Shown in pieces: positions 8,240 through 15,776 of a DNA stretch of 47,900 bases. The translations under genes were made by a program, and so were the position numbers. Source of the DNA: Bdellovibrio sp. 28-41-41 (lineage in GTDB: Bacteria > Bdellovibrionota > Bdellovibrionia > Bdellovibrionales > Bdellovibrionaceae); contig NCGL01000020.1 of NCBI GenBank assembly GCA_002256935.1, forward strand, positions 1-47,900, written 5' to 3'. Below the pieces are notes generated by a model. The model ran no database searches. It was not told the DNA's origin and saw only the letters and a list, made by a program, of their open reading frames with translations. Every line of letters begins with the position of its first letter. Within the stretch, counting starts at the first letter, position 1.

Positions 8240-9106
8240 ATGAGATCATATAATTTATTTACACGATTTTTTATTGCTATCGTTTTTACAACAATCACGT
8301 CCTTAGCCATGGCCGCATTCTCGGCCAAACAAGCTTATGATGCCGATCCAGAATTGCTATCGAAAATAGAAAAGAAGTTCGACATCCAAATTCACATAAC
8401 TGGAATGGGGGTATCGATTTCAGATGATAATCAGCGTGCATCAACGCAGGACCGATGGGAACTAACAGCGCCCACAAAGCGCTTGATCATCAAATCATTC
8501 GGCGGCGACGTCGCGTTGAAAAGCACAAATGATAAAAAAATCACTGTGATTGCGACGGGAAAGTTAAATAAAGACAAGAGCCCGCGCCTGCTTGAAGTTA
8601 CAGAGTCGGCTGACGAAATTATTTTATCTGAACCCGAAAACGCGGTTAAGAATCTAGAAATTCGTTTAGAAATTCCGGTGTCCTTCGCAAAAGATCTAGA
8701 AATCATGTCGGTCAGCGGCGACATTTCGATCGAAAACTTAAAGTTAAATTTGGCCGATTTAAAAACAGTTTCAGGCGAAATCACGTTGAATAAACTAGAT
8801 CTACCGAATCTAAACATCGAAACCGTTTCCGGAGACACCAAAGTTCACGATTCAAAAATCAAATCGGTCAAAGGCAAGTCCGTCAGTGGTGAATTGGAAA
8901 TTGAAAATAAAGACTCAGCACAAACCCATCTGAATTCAATCTCTGGCGACGTAAAACTTAAGCTCCCAAAAACCACAAAGTTTGAATTCAAACTCAATTC
9001 CGTTTCCGGCGACATTAAGAACACGCATACAGCAGACGCTGAGAAAAACACATCTAAGCTGAGTGTTGAAATTAGCACAACCAACGGCGATATCGAGATC
9101 GAATAA
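8240..9106 (+). CDS. Exported DUF4097 beta-repeat protein
   Basis: A 288-residue protein with an N-terminal signal peptide (cleavage around MAA-FSA). From about residue 150 it carries seven short repeats built on the motif V/I-S-G-D/E followed by an alternating beta-strand, for example VSGDISIEN, VSGEITLN and ISGDVKLKL, the DUF4097 beta-solenoid pattern. Third gene of the padR operon, with ribosome site TAGGAG. Probably periplasmic or surface-exposed. Its stop codon abuts the second palindromic element, which most likely serves as its terminator. Confidence 0.85.
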   Translation: MRSYNLFTRFFIAIVFTTITSLAMAAFSAKQAYDADPELLSKIEKKFDIQIHITGMGVSISDDNQRASTQDRWELTAPTKRLIIKSFGGDVALKSTNDKKITVIATGKLNKDKSPRLLEVTESADEIILSEPENAVKNLEIRLEIPVSFAKDLEIMSVSGDISIENLKLNLADLKTVSGEITLNKLDLPNLNIETVSGDTKVHDSKIKSVKGKSVSGELEIENKDSAQTHLNSISGDVKLKLPKTTKFEFKLNSVSGDIKNTHTADAEKNTSKLSVEISTTNGDIEIE

Positions 9107-9189
9107 AAAAAAGGTGCCAGGGCACGCAGCCCGCGTCCTAAAATTACCGACCGCATGCGGCGGTAATTTTAGGACCTGGCACCTTTTTT
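9107..9189. repeat. Palindromic element, copy 2, also a two-way terminator
   Basis: Outer arms AAAAAAGGTGCCAGG (9107-9121) and CCTGGCACCTTTTTT (9175-9189) pair perfectly over 15 bases. An inner perfect 15-base stem is GTCCTAAAATTACCG (9135-9149) with 9161-9175, around a CCGCATGCGG loop. Bases 9122-9134 are unpaired on one side. It fills the whole gap between the DUF4097 gene and the parvulin gene and its T-run contains the parvulin stop. A- and T-runs on the two flanks make it a terminator in both directions. Confidence 0.85.
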
Positions 9190-9466
9190 ACTTTTTGATG
9201 ATGTGCCAACCGAAAGATGTTCGTGTTGGCTTTGAGATTTGGCCCGGTTTTAGTAAATCGAAAGCGTCCATAAAATCTGGGTCTAAGCGTTTTGAATCTA
9301 CCTCTCCCAAGAAACCTCCGTTTTGGTTGCTGCCGCACGTAGAGAATTTTTTGGCTAGGTCTTCGAATGATTTTCCGGATTCTAGCATTCGCAAGATGTC
9401 TCTCGCTTCGTATTCGTGTTTTACTAATATGTGGTAGGGTTTGACCTTCATTATGGTAATATTCAT
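9188..9466 (-). CDS. Parvulin-type peptidyl-prolyl isomerase
   Basis: A 92-residue, single-domain parvulin, the same size as Escherichia coli PpiC. It catalyses cis-trans isomerisation of peptide bonds before proline. Typical motifs are HILVKHEYEARDIL, DLAKKFSTCGS, NGGFLGEV and FGWHIIKK; the active-site Cys of CGS and the His pair are present. No signal peptide, so cytoplasmic. The start at 9466 has GGTGG about ten bases upstream; an ATG five codons later is a weaker alternative. Its stop codon lies in the T-run of the palindromic element. Confidence 0.9.
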   Translation of the reverse strand: MNITIMKVKPYHILVKHEYEARDILRMLESGKSFEDLAKKFSTCGSNQNGGFLGEVDSKRLDPDFMDAFDLLKPGQISKPTRTSFGWHIIKK

Positions 9467-9860
9467 TGCGTGGCAACCACCTGTCTATCTATTTTTTAGA
9501 AAAATAGTACCTTAAATTAAAAGTATGTAACTACTATTACACAAAGTTATCTAAAGTTTTAGTTCCAAAATTCGAACAGTTTTGCACAAAGGCATTTCAA
9601 ACTGAGGACAAAACTCACTGAATCCGATATTTTTTCAATTTCAGACTTTTGATAGTTAGCTATAAAATATTTTATGACTCGATTTTCACATGATTCCATA
9701 AAAAATGATTTCCCCGATACTGTAAGTCTAATTTTACTAGAATAGTGGATTAAAAAAACTATCGCCAATCAACCTGCGATTTGTCGACACACTGAGGTCT
9801 TAAAAAAAATTGCCTCAAAAAAATTTCATTTTTAAAAAAGACATCTTTAGTTAGAGACTG
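9467..9860. other. AT-rich gene-free stretch
   Basis: About 390 bases with many A/T runs between the parvulin gene and the prepilin remnant. One minus-strand open frame (9559-9768, TTG start, 69 residues) has no recognisable domain and no ribosome site. It marks the left edge of the unusual region running to about 12.8 kb. I see no RNA gene in it. Confidence 0.5.
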
Positions 9861-10190
9861 ATGTGTTACGATTTGAATTCTAGTGGCTTTAGTTTAGTCG
9901 AGGTCCTGGTCTCTTTAATGGTCATGATGATTTCAAGTCTTGCAATTTTTCAATTGATTCACCAGCAGAGACAAGAAATATCTTCGATTCAACTAACCCA
10001 AATGGACCCAGGGGAAACGGTCGCTTCACGTGATATCAATGTTGGGTTTTGGTGGTGAGTCTTTTGGTATTGTAAACAAAATGCCAAAAAAGTTAATCTG
10101 ATGTCTATTGAAGTTGAAAATCTATGCAAGACTTTAGAGGAATCAAAAATATTTGAACATTCAGATAACCTCATTAAAATTTTGAATTAA
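9861..10190 (+). pseudogene. Prepilin-like protein interrupted by an in-frame TGA
   Basis: The first 65 codons contain a type IV prepilin N-terminus: a short leader ending in Gly, then FSLVEVLVSLMVMMISSLAIFQLI, with the Glu at +5 of the mature protein, i.e. a prepilin-peptidase site and N-terminal helix. Translation stops at TGA (10056-10058) just after GFWW. The same frame then stays open for 43 more codons (starting VFWYCKQN) to a TAA at 10188, giving a 109-residue protein if the TGA is read through. It could be a minor pilin of the PilV/PilE type inactivated by one nonsense change (TGG to TGA), or the upstream stub may be all that is made. No pilus genes lie next to it. Confidence 0.55.
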
Positions 10191-10388
10191 CAACAAATTC
10201 CTCGGCTAAAGAATAGCTTCTCAAAACGATACACATAAATCGCCGACTATTTCGTTCTAAAAATAAAGTTAGCTATATCGGCTCCCGATCATTATCCTGG
10301 AGCCCAACCATAGCCTTGTTTGCCGGATTTAAGTAGGGCCGGGGAAAGAAAACTTTTAATCTACATACAAATGTTAGAAAATATTGAA

Positions 10389-10760
10389 ATGCTTAGCAAA
10401 TCTTTAATTTACTTAATTGTTTTTTTCGGAATAAGTTCACATGGCAAAGAAAAAATCGATGCTGCATTTGAGGTGCCTAAAAATCATTTTTTCTCCTTTT
10501 TGAAAAAAGAATCGCTGGCCAATTTCTGTAATCAAAAAGGCTATTTCCGTACTTGTTTTGATATTACAAATTCTTCGTGTGATGAGGATGTCGTTGCGCA
10601 AATAGATGAATGCAAAAAAAGTCTAAAAATTCCAGATAGTTTTGATGTGATTGAAATCAGCATACATTCGGAAAAAATAGGTGAATGCGTAGGTAAAGGT
10701 CTTGAAGTAAAATGGACCGAGAGAAAAAAAGGAACACGTGAATGCGCGAAAAGATTATAA
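10389..10760 (+). CDS. Small exported cysteine-containing protein of unknown function
   Basis: About 123 residues from the ATG at 10389, which gives a normal signal peptide (MLSKSLIYLIVFFGISSHG). In-frame alternatives are an ATG at 10371 and a TTG at 10320; none has a convincing ribosome site. The mature part has six cysteines in pairs (FCNQ, RTCFD, SSCDE, DECKK, GECVG, RECAK), suggesting disulphides. It overlaps the start of the next gene by 19 bases, so the two are probably translated together and may act together. I do not recognise a family. Confidence 0.6.
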   Translation: MLSKSLIYLIVFFGISSHGKEKIDAAFEVPKNHFFSFLKKESLANFCNQKGYFRTCFDITNSSCDEDVVAQIDECKKSLKIPDSFDVIEISIHSEKIGECVGKGLEVKWTERKKGTRECAKRL

Positions 10761-12751
10761 CTAAAATTAAAAAAATTTGTATCTTTGTTTCTATTTTCTT
10801 ATATAGCACTCACTCAGTTGGATCATCAGAGTGCTCCAAAGATCCCGGCGTTACGCAAAAGAAGATGACTCATATTTTGAGATCTCTAGCTTGTTCTCAA
10901 GCAAAGACAACCCAAGATTGCGAGAACGCGGCGGGACTGGAAAAATACGCGGCATCTGGCCTGGCTGGTTCAGCCGTTGTTTTAGAGACAGCAAGACGAT
11001 ATCGCACCCCTAACATCGCCGCTTGCCGTTTTTCACAAAATTTCGATGAAAAAAGTCCGTTCTTTTTTTTAGAGGTCGTTAGATCATTATTTGCAGCCGA
11101 TACGGCCAACGCTTCTCTGCAAAATTGCCAAATCATGCATGCCGATTCCTTAGTAAATATTAATGCAGCAGGAGCTCTCAAAGATGCGAGAGCTGCCATC
11201 GATATGCAGACCAAACAAATAAGTGAACAAAGGACACGAATAACAGAGCTTCAAGATGCCACAAAAAGTTCAGAAAGCGCCGCCAACAGATTTAAAACCA
11301 TTGAAGCTGAATATTATGCGAGCGACACTTACTTAAAAGACTATTCCGAACAAATTCAGAAAAATCGCACCTTATTAAACACTAAAAAAACTGAACTGGC
11401 CAACTCCGCAAAGGGCACATCTAAGTATAGTTATTTAGAAAAAGAAATCGCCGAGCTTACTGCCAAAAACAGAGAACTAACAGGCAAACTAACTGAGCGA
11501 AAATCAAGATTTCCTCCGAGCGAAGAAATGCGCGCACGTCTTCATGCCGCGAGTGTTGAGCGAAGTAACGCGTCGGGTGCCCTTTCCAATTTGGAAAAAA
11601 AATATGGTGGAAATCTAGCATCTCATCTATCTGTACTAGGTACTCAGCAAGCGAAGCTTCAAGAGTTAACCAAAGCCAAAGACGCCTATAGAAGCCTTTC
11701 TTCTTCTGGCCGAATTTTGGGAAATCCCAAGGGAGCTTCCGCCGCCGTAGAAAAAATCAAGAGTGTCGGTGTGATGACAGAAGCGCAAGCAAAAGGTATT
11801 GCTCATATCGAATTTTTACTAGATGGCGCTGAACGCACAGGCCTACAAGCCGCACAGAAAGCAGCCGTAGGAATGCATGCTGCGGCGGCATCAGCACGAG
11901 CGGCAGCTTCAAAAGCTATGTCCGCAGTAGGCATGAGATCCGTCGCCAGAGTTGGGACAAAAGTCATTAGCGGCGTCGTTATGGCAGCGGGAAGTGCCGT
12001 AGCCATGGCCGCCGAAGCCGCCCTCTACACCGCAGAACCAACGGATGACGCCTGTTTTGATGACGGTCCACAGCGACGGCAAATTGTTAATATGACCTCG
12101 TTTTCAAAAGCCAACGGTTGTAAGGCCGCTGTTGCAATTTATGATCTCAAAGCGTTTAAAGGCATACTGGATTTACCTAGCGATGAACAGCTAGCTTATT
12201 TTGATAACGAATACTTTTGTAAATGGCTTAATGATGTATATGAGGTTCACTCACCTAAGTTTTCAAACGTTAAATGCAATGCCCGCGGCGTTTCCTACAA
12301 AACCAGCAACGGACAAAATATAAATGTGGGATGGAATGAAAATGGTGAGGTTGCACGATACGATTCTTATGGTGACTCCCAATCCTACGAGGATCAAATG
12401 TACTCCATTTATTTCGACAAAGGCGCACCTCAACAAATAGGCTTTATCAATCTAAATCTTCAATACAGCACCCCAAGAAGTTTTTCTGGCAAGGGCTTTG
12501 AGAAAGAAAAACAGTACGTATTTGATTATAATGACAATAAAAAGTTGGCCAGCAACTATAGAGATATAACTACCTCCTATAAAACAAGTTATGGCTTACA
12601 ATTATTAGGCATGACAGAGATCAAATCCTGCTGCGGAAATGAAACACCTCGAGTCGAAGATGAAACCTGTTATAAAAAATACGGTTTAAAGGCCGACAGC
12701 GGTTCAAAATCAGATCGAGTCGAGACAAAAACGCCGTCTCATACTAGGTAA
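10742..12751 (+). CDS. Large exported coiled-coil / Ala-rich protein of unknown function
   Basis: 669 residues. A signal peptide (MREKIITKIKKICIFVSIFLYSTHSVGS) is followed by a Cys-containing N-terminal domain (to about 145), a long heptad coiled coil (about 150-320), an Ala-rich hydrophobic region (about 360-440, including TKVISGVVMAAGSAVAMAAEA) that could insert into a membrane, and a Cys/Tyr-rich C-terminal globular domain. This arrangement recalls pore-forming or contact-delivered proteins, but no known domain is recognised, so this is only a comparison of shape. AGGA lies nine bases before the ATG, inside the preceding gene. It ends 25 bases before a converging gene. Confidence 0.75.
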   Translation: MREKIITKIKKICIFVSIFLYSTHSVGSSECSKDPGVTQKKMTHILRSLACSQAKTTQDCENAAGLEKYAASGLAGSAVVLETARRYRTPNIAACRFSQNFDEKSPFFFLEVVRSLFAADTANASLQNCQIMHADSLVNINAAGALKDARAAIDMQTKQISEQRTRITELQDATKSSESAANRFKTIEAEYYASDTYLKDYSEQIQKNRTLLNTKKTELANSAKGTSKYSYLEKEIAELTAKNRELTGKLTERKSRFPPSEEMRARLHAASVERSNASGALSNLEKKYGGNLASHLSVLGTQQAKLQELTKAKDAYRSLSSSGRILGNPKGASAAVEKIKSVGVMTEAQAKGIAHIEFLLDGAERTGLQAAQKAAVGMHAAAASARAAASKAMSAVGMRSVARVGTKVISGVVMAAGSAVAMAAEAALYTAEPTDDACFDDGPQRRQIVNMTSFSKANGCKAAVAIYDLKAFKGILDLPSDEQLAYFDNEYFCKWLNDVYEVHSPKFSNVKCNARGVSYKTSNGQNINVGWNENGEVARYDSYGDSQSYEDQMYSIYFDKGAPQQIGFINLNLQYSTPRSFSGKGFEKEKQYVFDYNDNKKLASNYRDITTSYKTSYGLQLLGMTEIKSCCGNETPRVEDETCYKKYGLKADSGSKSDRVETKTPSHTR

Positions 12752-12775
12752 TCAAAGGCACTCAATTTTCTACAT

Positions 12776-13723
12776 TTAATTTGAAGGGCGATTAGGTTCT
12801 TCTAGTCGCCGCTTAACTAAATACATTTTTTTATAAAGAGCGCGACACCTTCGACTCTTTCCAAATACCGAAAACAAAGCACGCTTAGTCCACGGACTGC
12901 GAATCAAATAAAATAAAACAAAGGCAACGGCCAAACTTCGACAAACGAACCAAACGATATCCATCTTCGCGGTGCCTTGGTAAAAATGAAATAGTCCCAT
13001 CATTATCAAACTGATCAAGAAAAATGGATTTACTAGATCTTTCAACGCTCGTGCTGAACTTGAAGTTCCCTCTCCAACATTCGACGCCATCAAAATTTTT
13101 ACTCGCCACGCTGTCAGTTTTTTTTCCTCCAGCGTCCACTCTTTTTCCGTACTATTTTTAAGCGCCAGGTAGGCAACCAATCCGATCGCCAAACCAATCT
13201 TTAATACCCAATACGCAGCAAACACCCAATAAATATTTAAGTGGGTGTAGTCATTCATTTCCTTTTGAAAAAATTCGATCATTTTGAAAAAATCAAAACC
13301 ATAAACCAAGGTGTAACCAATCGCGATCTGAAAAATACTCCAGCTGACGAACAAGATTGAACCCAGCAGCATACCAAAGATACTACCACCCAAGAGTGTT
13401 GTGCAAAACCACAAGAAAAACCCTTGCATGAAGATAGCAATCATCGGAGTAATCTTTTTACCCAGTGGCGAGAGCGTCTTTAACAGTGCGACTATAACTG
13501 TGGTGTTAAACACTTGAACCGCGGCGGCCTTATAACGAATCATCATCCCAAGGCAAATATAAAGCTGGTAATAAGACAGTAAAGTTCCTGTAAAAGGAAT
13601 TTTAAAACCATGCCCTACACTGCCCGCCACGATTTCTACCAATGCCAAATGCGATGCCGATTTTATTTCTAAATCTTTGAGAGAATTGTTGTGGTGGGGG
13701 CCTTGACTGCGACCTTGATTCAT
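12776..13723 (-). CDS. Polytopic inner-membrane protein of unknown function
   Basis: 315 residues with about six to seven hydrophobic helices in two groups, separated by a charged middle loop (STEKEWTLEEKKLTAWRVK). The N-terminal half (HLALVEIVAGSVGHGFKIP, then helices with many Gly) looks like a small-molecule transporter or channel fold, vaguely like S-components of ECF transporters, but I cannot support that. The C-terminus is strongly basic and would lie in the cytoplasm. Diverges from the MOSC pseudogene across a short gap. Confidence 0.7.
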   Translation of the reverse strand: MNQGRSQGPHHNNSLKDLEIKSASHLALVEIVAGSVGHGFKIPFTGTLLSYYQLYICLGMMIRYKAAAVQVFNTTVIVALLKTLSPLGKKITPMIAIFMQGFFLWFCTTLLGGSIFGMLLGSILFVSWSIFQIAIGYTLVYGFDFFKMIEFFQKEMNDYTHLNIYWVFAAYWVLKIGLAIGLVAYLALKNSTEKEWTLEEKKLTAWRVKILMASNVGEGTSSSARALKDLVNPFFLISLIMMGLFHFYQGTAKMDIVWFVCRSLAVAFVLFYLIRSPWTKRALFSVFGKSRRCRALYKKMYLVKRRLEEPNRPSN

Positions 13724-13822
13724 AATTCACTCTAAGTTATTAATTGGTAGAAACTCTGTATAAACGAAATAGTCTTTTTCATCGAGTTTGTCTATAGTGG
13801 GGTTCTTCTGTGAGGGTCACTT

Positions 13823-14420
13823 ATGAAAATTCTTTCTGTGAATGTCGGCAAACCAAAAAGTCATATCCTTAACGGTATCGCCATTGAAGGTGACTAATTC
13901 AAAAGCCCAACACTACATGGCACTCTGGACGCTGTCGTTTATGCGATGGACAGCCAAAGATATTTATTTTGGTGCCAACTGTGTAGCAAAAAACTACCAC
14001 TAGGCACGTTCGGTGAAACTCTCAGCGTTGATACACTCAATGAATCGGATATTTTTTTTAGGCGACGAATACCAATGCGGCGGTGTCATCATCAAAGTCA
14101 CTGGTGTACGCTACCCATGCACCCGATTAGATTTCGCAACAGGACTTCCTGGCATGCGTGATGAATTTTTAAATCAAGATTGGCCCGGAGTTTATTTTGA
14201 AGCGCTACAGGCCGGTAGGATCAAACCACAAGACGATCTTGCTTTGAAGAAACGCCATCAGACAGATATCTCGGCTCTTGAGCTCTACCAAACTTTGAGA
14301 GCCACCGAGAAACAAAATCTTTCAAATTCACAAATGGATAAATTGGTTAAATCGCCTTTTGTATTAGATCGCTATAGAGACCGACTTTATCGCATTATGG
14401 GCCGAACAAAACCCAACTAG
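13823..14420 (+). pseudogene. MOSC-domain protein (YiiM-like), decayed
   Basis: The start MKILSVNVGKP is the classic opening of stand-alone MOSC proteins, which handle sulphur or molybdenum-cofactor ligands. A TAA stop comes after 24 codons (13895-13897), where relatives read GDxQ. The same frame then continues through LHGTLDAVVYAMDSQRYLFW and LPLGTFGETLSV, recognisable as the HGG...AVYAY and FGENLTV motifs with substitutions. In a run of eight T (14052-14059) the frame shifts by one: the remainder (LGDEYQCGGVIIKVTGVRYPC and on to GRTKPN) is in another frame. So there is one nonsense codon, one homopolymer frameshift and altered motif residues. The shift could be a sequencing error but the TAA is not a homopolymer effect. 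Confidence 0.75.
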
Positions 14421-14446
14421 ACTGCCCAATTGAGTTTACTAAAGAC

Positions 14447-15688
14447 TTAAACAGGGTTTTGAAACTCATTCGACAATGGCTCATCTTCCCATCGACTGAC
14501 TACCACCGTGGCAACGGCATTTCCTAGCAAATTGACTGTCGTTCGCGCCATATCCATAAATTCATCAACACCCAAAATCAATGGAATTGCTTCAAGTGGC
14601 AAACCAAACGTCACCAAGGTGCCCGAAAGAACAACGAGCGATGCGCGGGGAACAGCGGCCACACCCTTAGTCGTTAACATCAAAAGCAACATCATCGAAA
14701 TCTGAGTCCCAATCGATAAATCAATATTCGCCGCTTGAGCCACGAACACAGATGCCATGGCTAAATACAAAGTCGATCCATCCAAATTAAAACTATACCC
14801 CAAAGGCAGAACGAAACTCGAAACGCGATCAGGCACACCCATTTTCGAAAGCGATTTCAAAGTATCAGGGTACGCCGATTCACTGGACGTCGTAGCAAAT
14901 GCTAGCACCAGGTTTGGGCGAAGCTCTCGAAAAAATGGAACCAGTTTAATTCGACTCCATTTTAAAGCCGGAATTAACGCCACCATCACAAATACGATCA
15001 AGGCAAAGTATAAAGTGCCCACAAGTTTAGACATAGGAATCAAAATTCCCAAACCATGTTCACCAATGGCAGCTGCCATCGCAGCGCCTACACCGATTGG
15101 CGCCATTTTCATAATGATATCGGTAAATTTAAACATCACTTGGTTTAAGCTCTCACACAAAGCCAAAATCGGCTTGCCCTTATCACCCGCCATCAATGTT
15201 GCCGATCCAAAAATAATCGAGAAAATAACGATCTGTAAAACATCGCCTTTGGCAATGGCTTCCACAAAGTTACTTGGCAAAAGATGTTCAATGAAAACTG
15301 CAAAACTCATTTCAACTTTAGGAAGAGCTGCTACCGCAGGATCGACGGCTTTAACTAAGTTGATTCCTTTGCCGGGCTCAAAGAAATTTACAAAACTAAG
15401 ACCTATAACCAAAGCAATTGTCGTCGCAATTTCAAACCACACAATTGATTTAATACCGATTTTTCCTAAGCTCTTCATACTAGTGGCTGAACCTATCCCG
15501 ACTACAATGGACGAGAAAATTAACGGAGCAATAATACACTTAATACCATGCAGGAACAAAGTTCGAATGGGTTTTAATTCTTTCGAAAATTCTGGGAAAT
15601 AGACACCAATAAGAAAGCCTAGAACCAGAAAAACGAATATCCAAAATGTAACGCTATTGAATTTAAATACCGACGGCTTAGTCCCCAT
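14447..15688 (-). CDS. Dicarboxylate/amino acid:cation symporter (GltP/DctA type)
   Basis: 413 residues, about eight membrane helices plus two re-entrant hairpins. Family motifs are visible: the serine-rich hairpin FATTSSESAYPDTL, GYSFNLDGSTLYLA, the TTKGVAAVPRA segment and DEFMDMARTTVNLLGNA, which form the substrate and sodium/proton sites. The Arg in ARTTVN favours glutamate/aspartate or C4-dicarboxylates. It would import acidic amino acids released from prey or medium using an ion gradient. A strong ribosome site GAGGGGG precedes the ATG. No partner genes; the downstream neighbour converges. Confidence 0.93.
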   Translation of the reverse strand: MGTKPSVFKFNSVTFWIFVFLVLGFLIGVYFPEFSKELKPIRTLFLHGIKCIIAPLIFSSIVVGIGSATSMKSLGKIGIKSIVWFEIATTIALVIGLSFVNFFEPGKGINLVKAVDPAVAALPKVEMSFAVFIEHLLPSNFVEAIAKGDVLQIVIFSIIFGSATLMAGDKGKPILALCESLNQVMFKFTDIIMKMAPIGVGAAMAAAIGEHGLGILIPMSKLVGTLYFALIVFVMVALIPALKWSRIKLVPFFRELRPNLVLAFATTSSESAYPDTLKSLSKMGVPDRVSSFVLPLGYSFNLDGSTLYLAMASVFVAQAANIDLSIGTQISMMLLLMLTTKGVAAVPRASLVVLSGTLVTFGLPLEAIPLILGVDEFMDMARTTVNLLGNAVATVVVSRWEDEPLSNEFQNPV

Positions 15689-15776
15689 AGATCCCCCTCA
15701 AAAATAACCGGAAAACAGGGTCTACCCTAGCTCACGAAACAAAGCCAGTGCAATCACAATCCAGAATTAATATTTA

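Noticed and set aside
8431..8841. A 136-codon minus frame inside the DUF4097 gene
   Set aside because: Mirror of the regular VSGD-type repeat coding sequence; no start signals.
5396..9189. Palindromic elements as integron attC sites
   Set aside because: No core RYYYAAC/GTTRRRY pairs, no integrase gene, and the flanking genes are convergent instead of cassette-like.
9559..9768. A 69-codon minus frame with TTG start in the AT-rich gap
   Set aside because: No ribosome site, no family, composition like the surrounding non-coding sequence; kept only as part of the gap description.
10056..10058. TGA in the prepilin gene as a selenocysteine codon
   Set aside because: No evident selenocysteine-type stem-loop just downstream, and pilins are not known selenoproteins.
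14757..15602. A 281-codon open frame on the plus strand opposite the symporter gene
   Set aside because: Antisense shadow of a well-supported membrane transporter; Lys/Thr/Ile-rich composition and no ribosome site.
15706..15727. CAGGG-TCTA-CCCTAG palindrome upstream of the symporter as a terminator or operator
   Set aside because: Loop of only two to four bases and no T-run; too short to support as a feature.
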